Shown one piece after another: positions 40,422 to 48,704 of a DNA stretch of 64,000 nt; the first letter of the stretch is position 1; the number at the start of each line of letters is the position of its first letter. Made by a program: the position numbers and the translations under genes. The notes beneath the pieces are model-generated. The model saw only the letters and a program-made list of their open reading frames with translations, was not told the origin of the DNA and made no database searches. This DNA is from Dactylosporangium fulvum (GTDB lineage: Bacteria; Actinomycetota; Actinomycetes; Mycobacteriales; Micromonosporaceae): NCBI RefSeq assembly GCF_025137375.1, contig NZ_CP073720.1:4984501-5048500 (forward strand). The letters are read 5' to 3'.

Positions 40422-40502
40422 CCGCACCGGTCGCGCCCGTTGATCGACGGGGTCGTCGACACGGCGGGGTTCAGCGTGGAGCCCGCGACGGATCGGAAAA
40501 CC

Positions 40503-41336
40503 TCACTGGAGAGCGCCACGGCCGGCATCGAGACGCAACCGGTTGAAGACGTCGTCGAGGAAGTCCGCGCCGGCCTCGGTGAGGGTGCCGACCTCGACGG
40601 AGGCGCCGGTGAAGACGTGACCCGCGCCTTCGACGGGCAGCACGTCACACCGCACACCCTCGGCTCGCAGCGCTTCGGCGAAGCGGACGGCCGCCGCGAA
40701 CGGAACGGTCTCGTCCTCGGTGCCATGGACGAGCAGGAACGGCGGTGCGTCCGGGTGGATGTTGTGCAGGGGGCTCGCGAGCCGCGCGAAGGCCGTGCGC
40801 TCGCTCAGCGGCCCACCGAGAAGGATCGCCGGATTCGTGAACGGGTCGTCCTGGTCTCGCAGGGTGGAGAGGTCGGATGGGCCGTACCAGAGGATGACGG
40901 CCTGGATCGCGGTGTCACCGGTGCCGGTGAGCCCGGCGATCGCCGCGAGCTGGCCGCCGGCTGATTCACCCAGCACGGCGAAGCGGCCCGGGTCGATCCG
41001 CAGCGCCGAGGCGTGGTGGCGCAGCCAGTGGATGGCCGCGTCGATGTCAGCCTGCTGCGCGGGGTAGGTGGCCTCCAGCGCCAGCCGGTAGTCGACGTCG
41101 GCGACGGCGTAACCTCGGGCCACCATGCGCTCGTGGAACTGCTGATCCACGGTCCATACCCGACTGCCGGTCATCCAGCCCCCGCCATGGAGCCAGAGCA
41201 CCACCGGGAACGGGCCGTCGCCTGGCGGCACATGCAGGTCGAGGTGCAGCGGGCGGTATCCGAGCGGGGTCGAGACCACGCAGTTGGCGTGGGTGAGCGT
41301 CTTGCGTGGTTCGGGGATGGGATGCAGATCGGTCAT
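40503..41336 (-). CDS. Alpha/beta-hydrolase esterase (carboxylesterase, BD-FAE type)
   Basis: A 277-residue cytosolic esterase/lipase-like hydrolase. The oxyanion HGGG is in VVLWLHGGGWMTGS, the nucleophile Ser in LGESAGGQLAAIAGL, the acid in LVHGTEDETVPF and the His in EGAGHVFTG. HGGGW with GESAGG places it among the hormone-sensitive-lipase/BD-FAE esterases that deacylate small esters. Start ATG 41336 lies just after the DUF899 stop, so the two genes are probably one operon. Confidence 0.8.
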   Translation of the reverse strand: MTDLHPIPEPRKTLTHANCVVSTPLGYRPLHLDLHVPPGDGPFPVVLWLHGGGWMTGSRVWTVDQQFHERMVARGYAVADVDYRLALEATYPAQQADIDAAIHWLRHHASALRIDPGRFAVLGESAGGQLAAIAGLTGTGDTAIQAVILWYGPSDLSTLRDQDDPFTNPAILLGGPLSERTAFARLASPLHNIHPDAPPFLLVHGTEDETVPFAAAVRFAEALRAEGVRCDVLPVEGAGHVFTGASVEVGTLTEAGADFLDDVFNRLRLDAGRGALQ

Positions 41337-41340
41337 CGGC

Positions 41341-42108
41341 TCAACTCTCTCGTTGGGGACGATCATCGGACGAGGTGCCGAGGTCGTCGTCGCGTCCGGC
41401 CGTGATCCGTGACCACTGGGCGGTCGGGCGGCCGTCCAGCCGAAACTGGCCACCTTTGGAACCCCAGCGCTGCGGCCAGCCCTCCGGCGAGTCCTCCCAG
41501 AACTCCTGCCGGCCGTAGACGGTCAGATCCAGCAGCCCGTACGACGGTGCCATCAGTTCGTTGCCGCGGCCGGTGGTCCAGTAGGTCTCGTAGACCTTGT
41601 CGTCGTCCCGGAGATAGCAAACCAGGATGCCGAAGTGCCGGTTTGCGACCAACCGGTCCACGGCGTCCTGCGGCACCGAGTACCAGGGAATCGTCCAGCC
41701 CATGAAGTCGCGATAGCGCGAGCTCTCCTCATACGGCCCCTGGCAGAAGGTTGCGTAGCTGACGTCCCGCGAGTGCAGGTAGGACAACTCGTTGATGTGG
41801 GTCGTGGAGAAGGTGCAGCCCTCGCACTGCTCCGCCGCGGGCCTACCGGTGTGCCACATCTGGAAGTAGGCGATCAATTGGGACCGGCCGTCGAAGATGT
41901 CGATCAACGGCACCGGACCGTCGGCTCCGATCAGCGGAGTCTGCGGATCGACTTCGACCATCGGCAGCCGACGGCGTTCGGCGGCCAGTGCGTCGCCGGC
42001 CCTGGTGTGGGCCTTCTCCTTGACCCGGAGTTCGTCGATCTTCGCCTGCCAGGCCTGCCGATCGGCGACCTGCGGAAGGGGGTGTCCAGCCGCTGACGTC
42101 TGTGCCAT
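41341..42108 (-). CDS. DUF899 thioredoxin-like family protein
   Basis: A 255-residue protein of the DUF899 family: ERRRLPMVEVDPQTPLIGAD and GPVPLIDIFDGRSQLIAYFQ, then CEGCTFSTTHINELSYLHSR with the CxxC-like CEGC of a thioredoxin fold, then YRDFMGWTIPWYSVPQDAVD. Members are uncharacterised but look like redox proteins. ATG 42108 has AGGGT upstream. Its stop is 5 bases before the esterase start. Confidence 0.85.
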   Translation of the reverse strand: MAQTSAAGHPLPQVADRQAWQAKIDELRVKEKAHTRAGDALAAERRRLPMVEVDPQTPLIGADGPVPLIDIFDGRSQLIAYFQMWHTGRPAAEQCEGCTFSTTHINELSYLHSRDVSYATFCQGPYEESSRYRDFMGWTIPWYSVPQDAVDRLVANRHFGILVCYLRDDDKVYETYWTTGRGNELMAPSYGLLDLTVYGRQEFWEDSPEGWPQRWGSKGGQFRLDGRPTAQWSRITAGRDDDLGTSSDDRPQRES

Positions 42109-42222
42109 ACGACCCTGTCTAGCCTAATTCGAGAGTGCGGCACAACACCTTTGACTGATCATGGAAATGCCAGAGCTGTCGTCGTCGCGCTGGGCCGAAC
42201 AACACCAGCGATACGTTGCGCC

Positions 42223-42792
42223 TCACTGCGGTGGCCAGTTCCGCAGGACGGCGTCGAGGGCGTCCAGGGCCCTCGACCACGAGTCGTCGGCCGGGCGTGG
42301 GGTGTGGCGGAACCCGCCGGCCCGTTCCAGGCTGACGTAGCCGTGGAACATGCTGTGCAGCATCCGTACCGCATCCGTCTGATCCGGCTCGGGCAACCGG
42401 TATCCGCGCAGGATCGCCCGCGTCATCTCCGAGTGCCGGCGGGCGGCGCTCGCGGCGGCGGTCTCCGCGTCGAGCTCCAGCTGTGCCGCGGCGTATCTGC
42501 CCGGATGCTGCTTCGCGTAGTCCCGGTAGGCGTTGGCGAAGGCCACCAGCGCGTCCTTGCCCGCGCGACCGGCGAGCGCGGCGCTGACCCGGTCGGCGAG
42601 CTCCGCCAGGGCCAGCACCGCCACCCGGACCCGCAGATCGTGCGCGTTCTTGATGTGGAAATACAGGCTGGCGTCCTTGACGCCGAAGTGGCGCGCCAGT
42701 GCGGAGACGGTCACGTTCTCGAAGCCGACCTCGTCGGCCAGCTCCGCCGCGGCCAGGGTCAGGCGTTCCGCGGTCACCCCGGCGCGTGCCAT
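42223..42792 (-). CDS. TetR-family regulator (WHG C-terminal domain)
   Basis: A 189-residue repressor. The HTH is LTLAAAELADEVGFENVTVS and ALARHFGVKDASLYFHIKNA. The C-terminal part with MLHSMFHGYVSLERAGGF is the TetR_C_WHG type. A palindrome at 42793-42811 touches the start codon, suggesting autorepression of a leaderless transcript. Neighbours (DUF899, ASCH) could be targets. Confidence 0.88.
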   Translation of the reverse strand: MARAGVTAERLTLAAAELADEVGFENVTVSALARHFGVKDASLYFHIKNAHDLRVRVAVLALAELADRVSAALAGRAGKDALVAFANAYRDYAKQHPGRYAAAQLELDAETAAASAARRHSEMTRAILRGYRLPEPDQTDAVRMLHSMFHGYVSLERAGGFRHTPRPADDSWSRALDALDAVLRNWPPQ

Positions 42793-42811
42793 AACCTAAT
42801 GGTACTAGGTT
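42793..42811. promoter_or_regulatory. Candidate TetR operator at the start of the TetR gene
   Basis: AACCTA-N7-TAGGTT is a perfect inverted repeat with 6-base arms starting one base from the ATG. The position fits binding over the initial transcript of a leaderless gene. Confidence 0.5.
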
Positions 42812-42829
42812 GGTCCCCGCGGTCGGCGG

Positions 42830-43246
42830 TCAGCGCACCTCGACGAGGCGGAACCGCTGCAGCACGGCCGGGGTGTCGTCGTCGACCGTGAAGTCCGGCC
42901 TGCCCAGCCAGCCCTGGTAGTCCGGCCCGTGCCAGAAGTTCTCGTGCCCGGCCCGCCAGGCGGCGACCGAGTCGTGGCCCTCGCCTTCGTCGCGGGCGTG
43001 GTCCACGTCGACGTCGCCGAGCCGGATGACCCGCACCTCGGTCAGTTCGATCACCGCGACCGTGCGGCCGGCGGAGTCGACCACGGCCGCTCGGGTGCCG
43101 ACGACCGGCAGCGGCTCGCCGTCGATCTCGTAGTCCTGGAGCAGCGCGGTGGTGGTGGTCTTGGATCCGTCGAGCACGGCTGCGACCAGCTTGTCACGCA
43201 GCGGACCGGGGAAGGCGAACTCGAACACGGGCGCGTCGTCGGACAC
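42830..43246 (-). CDS. ASCH-domain protein
   Basis: A 138-residue protein of the ASCH/PUA-like fold: FEFAFPGPLRDKLVAAVLDG and SKTTTTALLQDYEI, then the strands VVDSAGRTVAVIELTEVRVI. It ends in FWHGPDYQGW and RFRLVEV. ASCH domains bind RNA or modified nucleotides; some act as amidohydrolases on acetylated nucleosides. GTG start at 43246. Confidence 0.8.
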   Translation of the reverse strand: MSDDAPVFEFAFPGPLRDKLVAAVLDGSKTTTTALLQDYEIDGEPLPVVGTRAAVVDSAGRTVAVIELTEVRVIRLGDVDVDHARDEGEGHDSVAAWRAGHENFWHGPDYQGWLGRPDFTVDDDTPAVLQRFRLVEVR

Positions 43247-43329
43247 CCGAGGAGACTAACCCGCTCCGTCCGCCATGAAATCGGTGGTTTGCCGGAGCCG
43301 CGTCGGCCCGCGACGTCGGGCTCTGCCCG

Positions 43330-43590
43330 TCAGGAGCCGGTGTGCAGCTTCTTCACCAGGTCGACGTACTGCTGTTGCGCGTCCTCCTGGGCGGTGCCGG
43401 CCAGGCCTTTCCACGCGTCGTACTTCGCGCGGCCGACCAGATCGAACACCCCGGGCCGGCTGCCGGTCACGTCACCCTGGCTGCCCTGCTTGTACAGGGC
43501 GTAGAGCTGCAGCAGGACGCTGTTGTCGGGACGCTGGGCGAGTTGCTTGACGTCGACCTGGGCCTGCCGGAAATCCTCGGTGAGAGACAT
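43330..43590 (-). CDS. Acyl-CoA-binding protein (ACBP)
   Basis: An 86-residue four-helix ACBP. The signature LYALYKQGSQGDVTGSRPGV followed by FDLVGRAKYDAWKGLAG matches the acyl-CoA contact region, with Tyr and Lys residues that bind the CoA phosphates. It carries and protects long-chain acyl-CoA in the cytosol. The family is mainly eukaryotic but occurs in some actinobacteria and proteobacteria. ATG 43590. It stands alone between ASCH and TetR genes. Confidence 0.88.
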   Translation of the reverse strand: MSLTEDFRQAQVDVKQLAQRPDNSVLLQLYALYKQGSQGDVTGSRPGVFDLVGRAKYDAWKGLAGTAQEDAQQQYVDLVKKLHTGS

Positions 43591-43682
43591 CCCGGCAGCT
43601 TACCCGCGCAGGGGCCGGAGCGAACCGGCGTGATCGAGGGCTGCCGGGAGACGGCGAAGGAGCGGAACTGGAGCCGGCCGCC

Positions 43683-44369
43683 TCATGCTGGCGAGTTGTG
43701 CAACGCCTGGCGGATCGTGGCGGCGACGTACTCGGGGTCGCGCTGGTCCTGCAGGACGATGACGGTGGTGCCGCCGCCGTCCGCGGCGGCGTGGCCGGGC
43801 CGGGTGAACAGTGAGACGACCTGCGCCATGGCGGCGTCCAGCTCGGCGACCGGGTCGGTGGTGTCGCGGCGCAGCCAGCGCCGCAGGACGTGGTTGTGGG
43901 CCGACACGACGGCGGCGGCCATGAGCTCGGCCCGCAGCGCCGCGCCGGGGGATGGCTCCATCCACTCGGCGATGAACTCCCGGAACAGGCGCTGGTACCG
44001 CGCCACGCTGGCGATCTCACGGTCGCGCAGCGTGGCGACCCGGCTGGTCAGCTTGTACCGCCGCCGGGATCGGCCGCCCTCCTCGACGTAGTGCTGCAGC
44101 ACGAGCCGCACGGCCTCGGTGACGGCGACGATCGCGGTGTCGGCGGTGGAGGTGGCGAGACGGTCCTTGACCGCCGCGAGGAGCCGGTCGTGATCCGGGA
44201 AGATCACGTCCTCCTTGGACCGGTAGTGCCGGAAGAGCGTGGTCCGGCCGACGCCCGCGCGGTCGGCGATGTCGTCCACGGTCGTCTGCTCGTAACCGCG
44301 TTCGTCGAACAGGTCGAAGGCGGCGTCGACAAGGCGGTCTCGTACGGGAATCCCGGTCACGGTTGTCAT
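43683..44369 (-). CDS. TetR-family regulator divergent from a Crp-family gene
   Basis: A 228-residue repressor with a strong TetR HTH: LVDAAFDLFDERGYEQTTVD and DIADRAGVGRTTLFRHYRSK. The ligand domain has no named subtype that I can assign. It is divergent from the Crp gene at 44508, and two TGGTAnnnAGTACC palindromes lie between the two genes, so it likely controls itself and possibly the Crp gene. Confidence 0.88.
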   Translation of the reverse strand: MTTVTGIPVRDRLVDAAFDLFDERGYEQTTVDDIADRAGVGRTTLFRHYRSKEDVIFPDHDRLLAAVKDRLATSTADTAIVAVTEAVRLVLQHYVEEGGRSRRRYKLTSRVATLRDREIASVARYQRLFREFIAEWMEPSPGAALRAELMAAAVVSAHNHVLRRWLRRDTTDPVAELDAAMAQVVSLFTRPGHAAADGGGTTVIVLQDQRDPEYVAATIRQALHNSPA

Positions 44370-44428
44370 CCTCGCGCATCGGCGTGGCCAGGCCTTCCGG
44401 CCCCCGGGTGACGGTTGCCCTCAAGACC

Positions 44429-44464
44429 TGGTATCTAGTACCGTCTGAATGGTACTCAGTACCA
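44429..44464. promoter_or_regulatory. Two TGGTA-AGTACC palindromes between divergent TetR and Crp genes
   Basis: 44450-44464 is the perfect TGGTACT-C-AGTACCA palindrome; 44429-44442 is a near-copy (TGGTATCTAGTACC). The centres are about 21 bases apart, two helical turns, which fits cooperative binding of two TetR dimers. Confidence 0.65.
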
Positions 44465-44507
44465 AACCCGCCCGCTCCCGGAGCCGGGGTCCTGTTCAGG
44501 AGGACTC

Positions 44508-45239
44508 ATGACGGTCACGTATCCCGCCGGCCCCCTCTCCCTGCTCGCCGGCGATCCGGTCCTGCACACGACGGATCTGTTCCACGGTGCCGACCTCGAC
44601 CTGGCTGTCGAGCTCGCCGACGAGTTCGACACCATGGACGCCGAGCGCGGCACGGTGCTGTTCGCCGAAGGCGACGCCGGCGACCGTCTCTACACCGTCC
44701 TGTCCGGCAAGGTGAAGCTCAGTCGCCGCTCCCACGACGGGCGGCAGGGCCTCATCGCGCTGCTCGGCCCGTCCGACCAGTTCGGCGAGCTCGAGCTGAT
44801 CGACGGGGGACCGCGCGTCGTCACCGCCACCGTCGTGTCCGACGCCCGGCTGGCCTACCTGCCCAAGACCGTCCTCGACCACTGGATCACGCAGCGCCCG
44901 CACCTGGCCGAGCAGTTGCTCCGTGTCATCGCCCGCCGGATCCGCGGCCACCGGGCCTCGGTCGACGACCGGCTCTTCAGCGACGTGCCCGGGCGCGTCG
45001 CGGGGCGGCTGATCCAGCTCGCCGACCAGTTCGGGGTCGTCGAGGACGGCAACACCCGCGTGGTGCACGATCTCACCCAGACCGAGCTGGCGCAGTTCGT
45101 CGGTGCCTCACGGGAGTCCGTGAACAAGGTCCTCGCCGAGTATTCCAACCGGGGCTGGCTGCGCCTGGAACACAAGTGCGTCGTCATCCTCGAGGGCGCG
45201 CCGCTGGCCCGTCGCGCGCAGCGCAGACGACGCCGCTGA
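44508..45239 (+). CDS. Crp/Fnr-family transcription regulator
   Basis: A 243-residue regulator. The cyclic-nucleotide-binding fold contains GTVLFAEGDAGDRLYTVLSG and the phosphate-cassette-like FGELELIDGGPRVVTATV. The C-terminal Crp HTH is DLTQTELAQFVGASRESVNK and VLAEYSNRGW. No Fnr-type cysteines are present. AGGAGG precedes the ATG at 44508. Ligand (cAMP or none) cannot be decided. The FGELELIDGGPR cassette keeps the Arg that binds cyclic-nucleotide phosphate in active members. Confidence 0.88.
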   Translation: MTVTYPAGPLSLLAGDPVLHTTDLFHGADLDLAVELADEFDTMDAERGTVLFAEGDAGDRLYTVLSGKVKLSRRSHDGRQGLIALLGPSDQFGELELIDGGPRVVTATVVSDARLAYLPKTVLDHWITQRPHLAEQLLRVIARRIRGHRASVDDRLFSDVPGRVAGRLIQLADQFGVVEDGNTRVVHDLTQTELAQFVGASRESVNKVLAEYSNRGWLRLEHKCVVILEGAPLARRAQRRRRR

Positions 45240-45263
45240 ACCCATCGGGTGCATACTCACCCG

Positions 45264-45437
45264 GTGGCTGTCGACACCCCCGCGTTGCTGGCCCGGCCGG
45301 ACAACGACTTCGGCTGGTCCTCGTTCCCGGCCGCGGAGACCGCGCTGAGCGAGATCGACGGGATCGCCGCCGACCTCCGGGGCGGCGGCTCCGGCACCCA
45401 CCTGCGGCACCGCGTCGCCGGGACGGGCGCGGCATGA
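45264..45437 (+). CDS. Small hypothetical protein
   Basis: A 57-residue frame from GTG 45264 (or GTG 45249): AVDTPALLARPDNDFGWSSF, PAAETALSEIDGIAADLRGG. The acidic, Trp-containing start looks protein-like, and the end overlaps the next ATG by ATGA, implying coupling to the PPOX fragment gene. No family is recognised. Confidence 0.4.
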   Translation: MAVDTPALLARPDNDFGWSSFPAAETALSEIDGIAADLRGGGSGTHLRHRVAGTGAA

Positions 45438-45532
45438 GCACGGACCTGTCCGCGCTCGTGCGGACCATCATCGATGGCAACCTGTACCTGACGCTGGGCA
45501 CCGCCGACCGCGACGGACGGCCGGGTCAGGCG
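45434..45532 (+). pseudogene. Pyridoxamine-5'-phosphate-oxidase-like gene fragment
   Basis: ATG 45434 starts STDLSALVRTIIDGNLYLTL and GTADRDGRPGQ, the first two strands of a split-barrel flavin reductase/PPOX protein. Protein character stops where the convergent dinB gene ends (45526). The remaining 100 or more residues are absent, so only the 5' end remains. Confidence 0.6.
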
Positions 45533-46890
45533 GGGCCGGTCCAGTCCGGCGGCTCGGCAGGGTGGAGCCGCGGGTCGTCCGCGGCGAACGTGCGCACCGG
45601 TCCGGGCCCGGTGCGGGGGCCTTCGAAGCGGACGGTGACCCGGCCCCGCCCGCTGCCCCACACCCAGCCCGGGCCGTGCTCGTCGTGGCACACGTCCTGG
45701 CCGGTCCGCCACTGCGAGCCGGCCGGTGCGGTCGGTGCGGCCGGCTCGGGCGCACCGCTGTCGTCGCCGGCCGGCGCGGGCCGGTCGGCCGCCGGTGTGA
45801 GCAGGGAGAGCAGGTCGTCCTGGGCGAACTCGGTCAGTCCGGACACGCCGACGCCGAGCAGGCGCAGGCCGCCGGTGACGTCGACGTCGGCCAGCAGCCG
45901 GCGGGCCGCCTGCGTGATGACCTGCGGGTCGTCGGTGGGCTGGGTCCGGGTGGTGGACCTGGTGATGGTGGTGAAGTCGAAGTAGCGGGCCTTGAGCGTG
46001 ATGGTGCGCCCGGACAGTCCGGCGGTGCGCAGCCGGCCGCCGACCTGGGTGGCGAGCAGGTCCAGCTCGACACCGAGCCGGGACCGGTCGGCGATGTCGG
46101 TGGAGAACGTCTCCTCCGCGGACACGGACTTGGTCTCCCGTTCGGCGACCACGGACCGGTTGTCGTCGGCGCGGGCCAGCCGGAACAGGGCGGTTCCGTG
46201 CGCCTGGCCGAACCAGTCGAGCAGGTCGGCCGGGCTGACCGCCGCGAGGTCGGCGACGGTGTGGACGCCGGAACGGCGGAGCCGCTCGGCCGTGGCCGGC
46301 CCGACGCCCGGCAGTTTGGTGACCGGCAGCGGGTACATCAGGTCCCGCTCGGTGCCGGGCGCCACCACGGTCAGCCCGTCGGGCTTGTGCAGATCCGAAC
46401 TGATCTTGGCGACGAGCTTTGAGGTGCCGGCGCCGACTGAGCCGGTGACCCCGCCGGTCGCGGCCGCGATGCGGGCCTTGAGGCCGGTGGCCAGGGCGGT
46501 GACCCCGGCGACGGTCAGGTCGTGGTCGCCGGCGGCCAGATCGACGTACGCCTCGTCGATGGAGACCGGCTCGACGAGCGGGGACAGCTCGGCCAGCAGG
46601 CCCATGACCACCTGGCTGGTGCGCCGGTAGGCGGGGAAGCGCGGGGCGAGGTACGCGGTGCCGGGTGGGCAGCGGCGGCGGGCCTCGGCGATCGGCATCG
46701 CGGAGCGGGCGCCGTAGGCACGGGCCTCGTACGAGGCAGTCGCCACGACACCGCGGCCGCCGATGCCGCCGACGATGACCGGCCGGCCGCGCAGCGACGG
46801 CTTGTCCCGCTGCTCGACGCTGGCGAACATCGCGTCGAGGTCCACGTGCAAGATGCTCGCGGTCGTCCGCACGTGCTCACCCCCGTCCAT
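45526..46890 (-). CDS. dinB: Y-family DNA polymerase IV (DinB)
   Basis: A 454-residue translesion polymerase. Palm residues are in ILHVDLDAMFASVEQRD and SIDEAYVDLA. The thumb HhH region is TKLPGVGPATAERLRRSGVH and the little finger begins SAEETFSTDI. The C-terminal extension of about 100 residues after the little finger (WRTGQDVCHDEHGPGWVWGS) resembles the UvrD/PcrA-tail-like beta domain seen in some actinobacterial DinB proteins. Start ATG 46890; the in-frame GTG six codons later has a better ribosome site (GGGGGTGA). Confidence 0.92.
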   Translation of the reverse strand: MDGGEHVRTTASILHVDLDAMFASVEQRDKPSLRGRPVIVGGIGGRGVVATASYEARAYGARSAMPIAEARRRCPPGTAYLAPRFPAYRRTSQVVMGLLAELSPLVEPVSIDEAYVDLAAGDHDLTVAGVTALATGLKARIAAATGGVTGSVGAGTSKLVAKISSDLHKPDGLTVVAPGTERDLMYPLPVTKLPGVGPATAERLRRSGVHTVADLAAVSPADLLDWFGQAHGTALFRLARADDNRSVVAERETKSVSAEETFSTDIADRSRLGVELDLLATQVGGRLRTAGLSGRTITLKARYFDFTTITRSTTRTQPTDDPQVITQAARRLLADVDVTGGLRLLGVGVSGLTEFAQDDLLSLLTPAADRPAPAGDDSGAPEPAAPTAPAGSQWRTGQDVCHDEHGPGWVWGSGRGRVTVRFEGPRTGPGPVRTFAADDPRLHPAEPPDWTGPA

Positions 46891-47019
46891 GGTCGCCACC
46901 CGCCGACCATGGACGTTACCCGGGCCGGGCGGCCCGGGACGCTCCTCGTACCGGCGCCTCACCGGTGGCGCGGCGGCCCATGGCCACCGCGCCACCGTGC
47001 TGCGGGCGCGATGCCGGAG

Positions 47020-48600
47020 CTACACGCGGAACTGCCCGACGAGCTCACGCAGCTCGGTGGACATGCGGGCCAGTTCCGCCGTGGTGTGCCGCGACTCGGT
47101 GATGCCGACGTTGGTCGTCTGCGCCGCGCCGGCGACGCCGAGGATGTTCTGCGCGATCGTGCTCGACCCGATGGCGGCCTCGGCGATGTTGCGGCCGATC
47201 TCCTGGGTCGTCGCGGTCTGTTGCTCCACCGCTGCCGCGATCGTCGTCTGGAACTGGTCGATCTGGCCGATCACCGAGGAGATGTCGGCGATCGCGTTCA
47301 CCGCGCCGCTGATGTCGTTCTGGATCGCCTCGATGCGCACGGCGATGTCGTCGGTCGCCTTGGCGGTCTCCTGCGCGAGGTCCTTCACCTCGCTGGCGAC
47401 GACCGCGAACCCCTTGCCGGCGTCGCCCGCGCGGGCCGCCTCGATGGTGGCGTTGAGCGCGAGCAGGTTGGTCTGCTCGGCGATCGACGTGATCACCTTG
47501 ATCACGTTGCCGACCTGTTCCGACGACTCGCCGAGCTTGGCGACCGTGGCGTTGGCGGCTTCCGCGCTGTGCACGGCGGTGCTGGCCACCCTGGCGGCGT
47601 CCGTGGCGTTGCGGGCGATCTCACTGATCGAGGCGGTCATCTCCTCGGAGCTGGCGGCGACGGTCTGCACGTTGGTCGAGACCTGCTCCGCCGCCGACGA
47701 CACCAGGTCGGCCTGCCCGGAGGCGTTGTTCGCGGCCTCGGTGATCCGGTCGCCGGTGGCCGTGAGCTGCGCGACGCTGTCGACCAGGGTGTGCGCGGTC
47801 GCGTTGAACGCCTGGATCACGGTCCGGGTCCGCGCGTTGGCCCGGTCGAGCGCACCCGCCATCTGCCCGATCTCGTCCCGGCTGGTGATCCCCGCCGTCT
47901 CGGTGAGGTCACCCTCGGCCACCCGCTCCAGCAGCGCCGACACGCGGCGCAGCGGGCGCACCACGAGCCGGGTCACGAAGTACGCGAGGATCAGGCCGAC
48001 CAGGATGCCGGCCGCGAGGATCGTGACGACGAGGCTGCGCGCGTTGACGTACGCGCTCTTCGCCGCCGCGACGGTCCGGGTCGCCTTCGCCTGTTCGGCG
48101 ACGCTGGCCTTGTCGAGGAACTCGAGCGCGTTCACGGCCAGCGGCGCGACCTCATCGGCGCTGACCCGCACGAACGTGGCGTAGTCGTTCGTGTCGGCCG
48201 TGGGCAGGAGCTTGGTGTTGCGCAGCTCCTGGTACTGCTTCCACAGCGCGGTGAACCGCTCGACCTCCGCCGGTGCGGCGGAGCGGGAGTGGTACACGGC
48301 CACGGTGGCCTCCAGCTCCCGGTCCGTGTCGTGCATCCGCTGCACCGCCTGCCGCGTGGCGGCGTCGTCGACGGCCAGCACCGCGTCGCGGAGGTACAAC
48401 CGGCTCTGCATGGCCAGGTCCCGCACCTTCGCGAGCTCCAGCGACGGCTGCAGGCTCTGCTCGTTGATCTGCTGGCCCTTGAGGTACACACTCGCCAGGC
48501 TGCTGATCGAGATGGTACCGACGACAACGGCGGCGACGGCCAGCACCGCCACGATGAGCCCGATCTTGGCCCCGGTCCGTAAATCCGCGACGACCTTCAC
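47020..48600 (-). CDS. Methyl-accepting chemotaxis protein
   Basis: A 526-residue transmembrane receptor. Helix 1 (about 13-33), a four-helix-bundle periplasmic-type sensor domain (35-185), helix 2 (about 188-210), HAMP (RLVVRPLRRVSALLERVAEG) and a signalling domain with the hairpin tip EQTNLLALNATIEAARAGDA and GKGFAVVASEVK. It would transmit a signal to a CheA kinase. No other chemotaxis gene is nearby, so it may serve a motile-spore stage or a non-chemotactic pathway. GTG start at 48600 with GGAAT upstream. Confidence 0.92.
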   Translation of the reverse strand: MKVVADLRTGAKIGLIVAVLAVAAVVVGTISISSLASVYLKGQQINEQSLQPSLELAKVRDLAMQSRLYLRDAVLAVDDAATRQAVQRMHDTDRELEATVAVYHSRSAAPAEVERFTALWKQYQELRNTKLLPTADTNDYATFVRVSADEVAPLAVNALEFLDKASVAEQAKATRTVAAAKSAYVNARSLVVTILAAGILVGLILAYFVTRLVVRPLRRVSALLERVAEGDLTETAGITSRDEIGQMAGALDRANARTRTVIQAFNATAHTLVDSVAQLTATGDRITEAANNASGQADLVSSAAEQVSTNVQTVAASSEEMTASISEIARNATDAARVASTAVHSAEAANATVAKLGESSEQVGNVIKVITSIAEQTNLLALNATIEAARAGDAGKGFAVVASEVKDLAQETAKATDDIAVRIEAIQNDISGAVNAIADISSVIGQIDQFQTTIAAAVEQQTATTQEIGRNIAEAAIGSSTIAQNILGVAGAAQTTNVGITESRHTTAELARMSTELRELVGQFRV

Positions 48601-48704
48601 AGAGCATTCCTACTCGTCCGCCGATGCTGCCGGCGGCGACAAAAGATCTTGCACCCGAACTGCACCCGCTGTCCCGCTTGACGACGGAGGAATGGCCGCG
48701 GACC

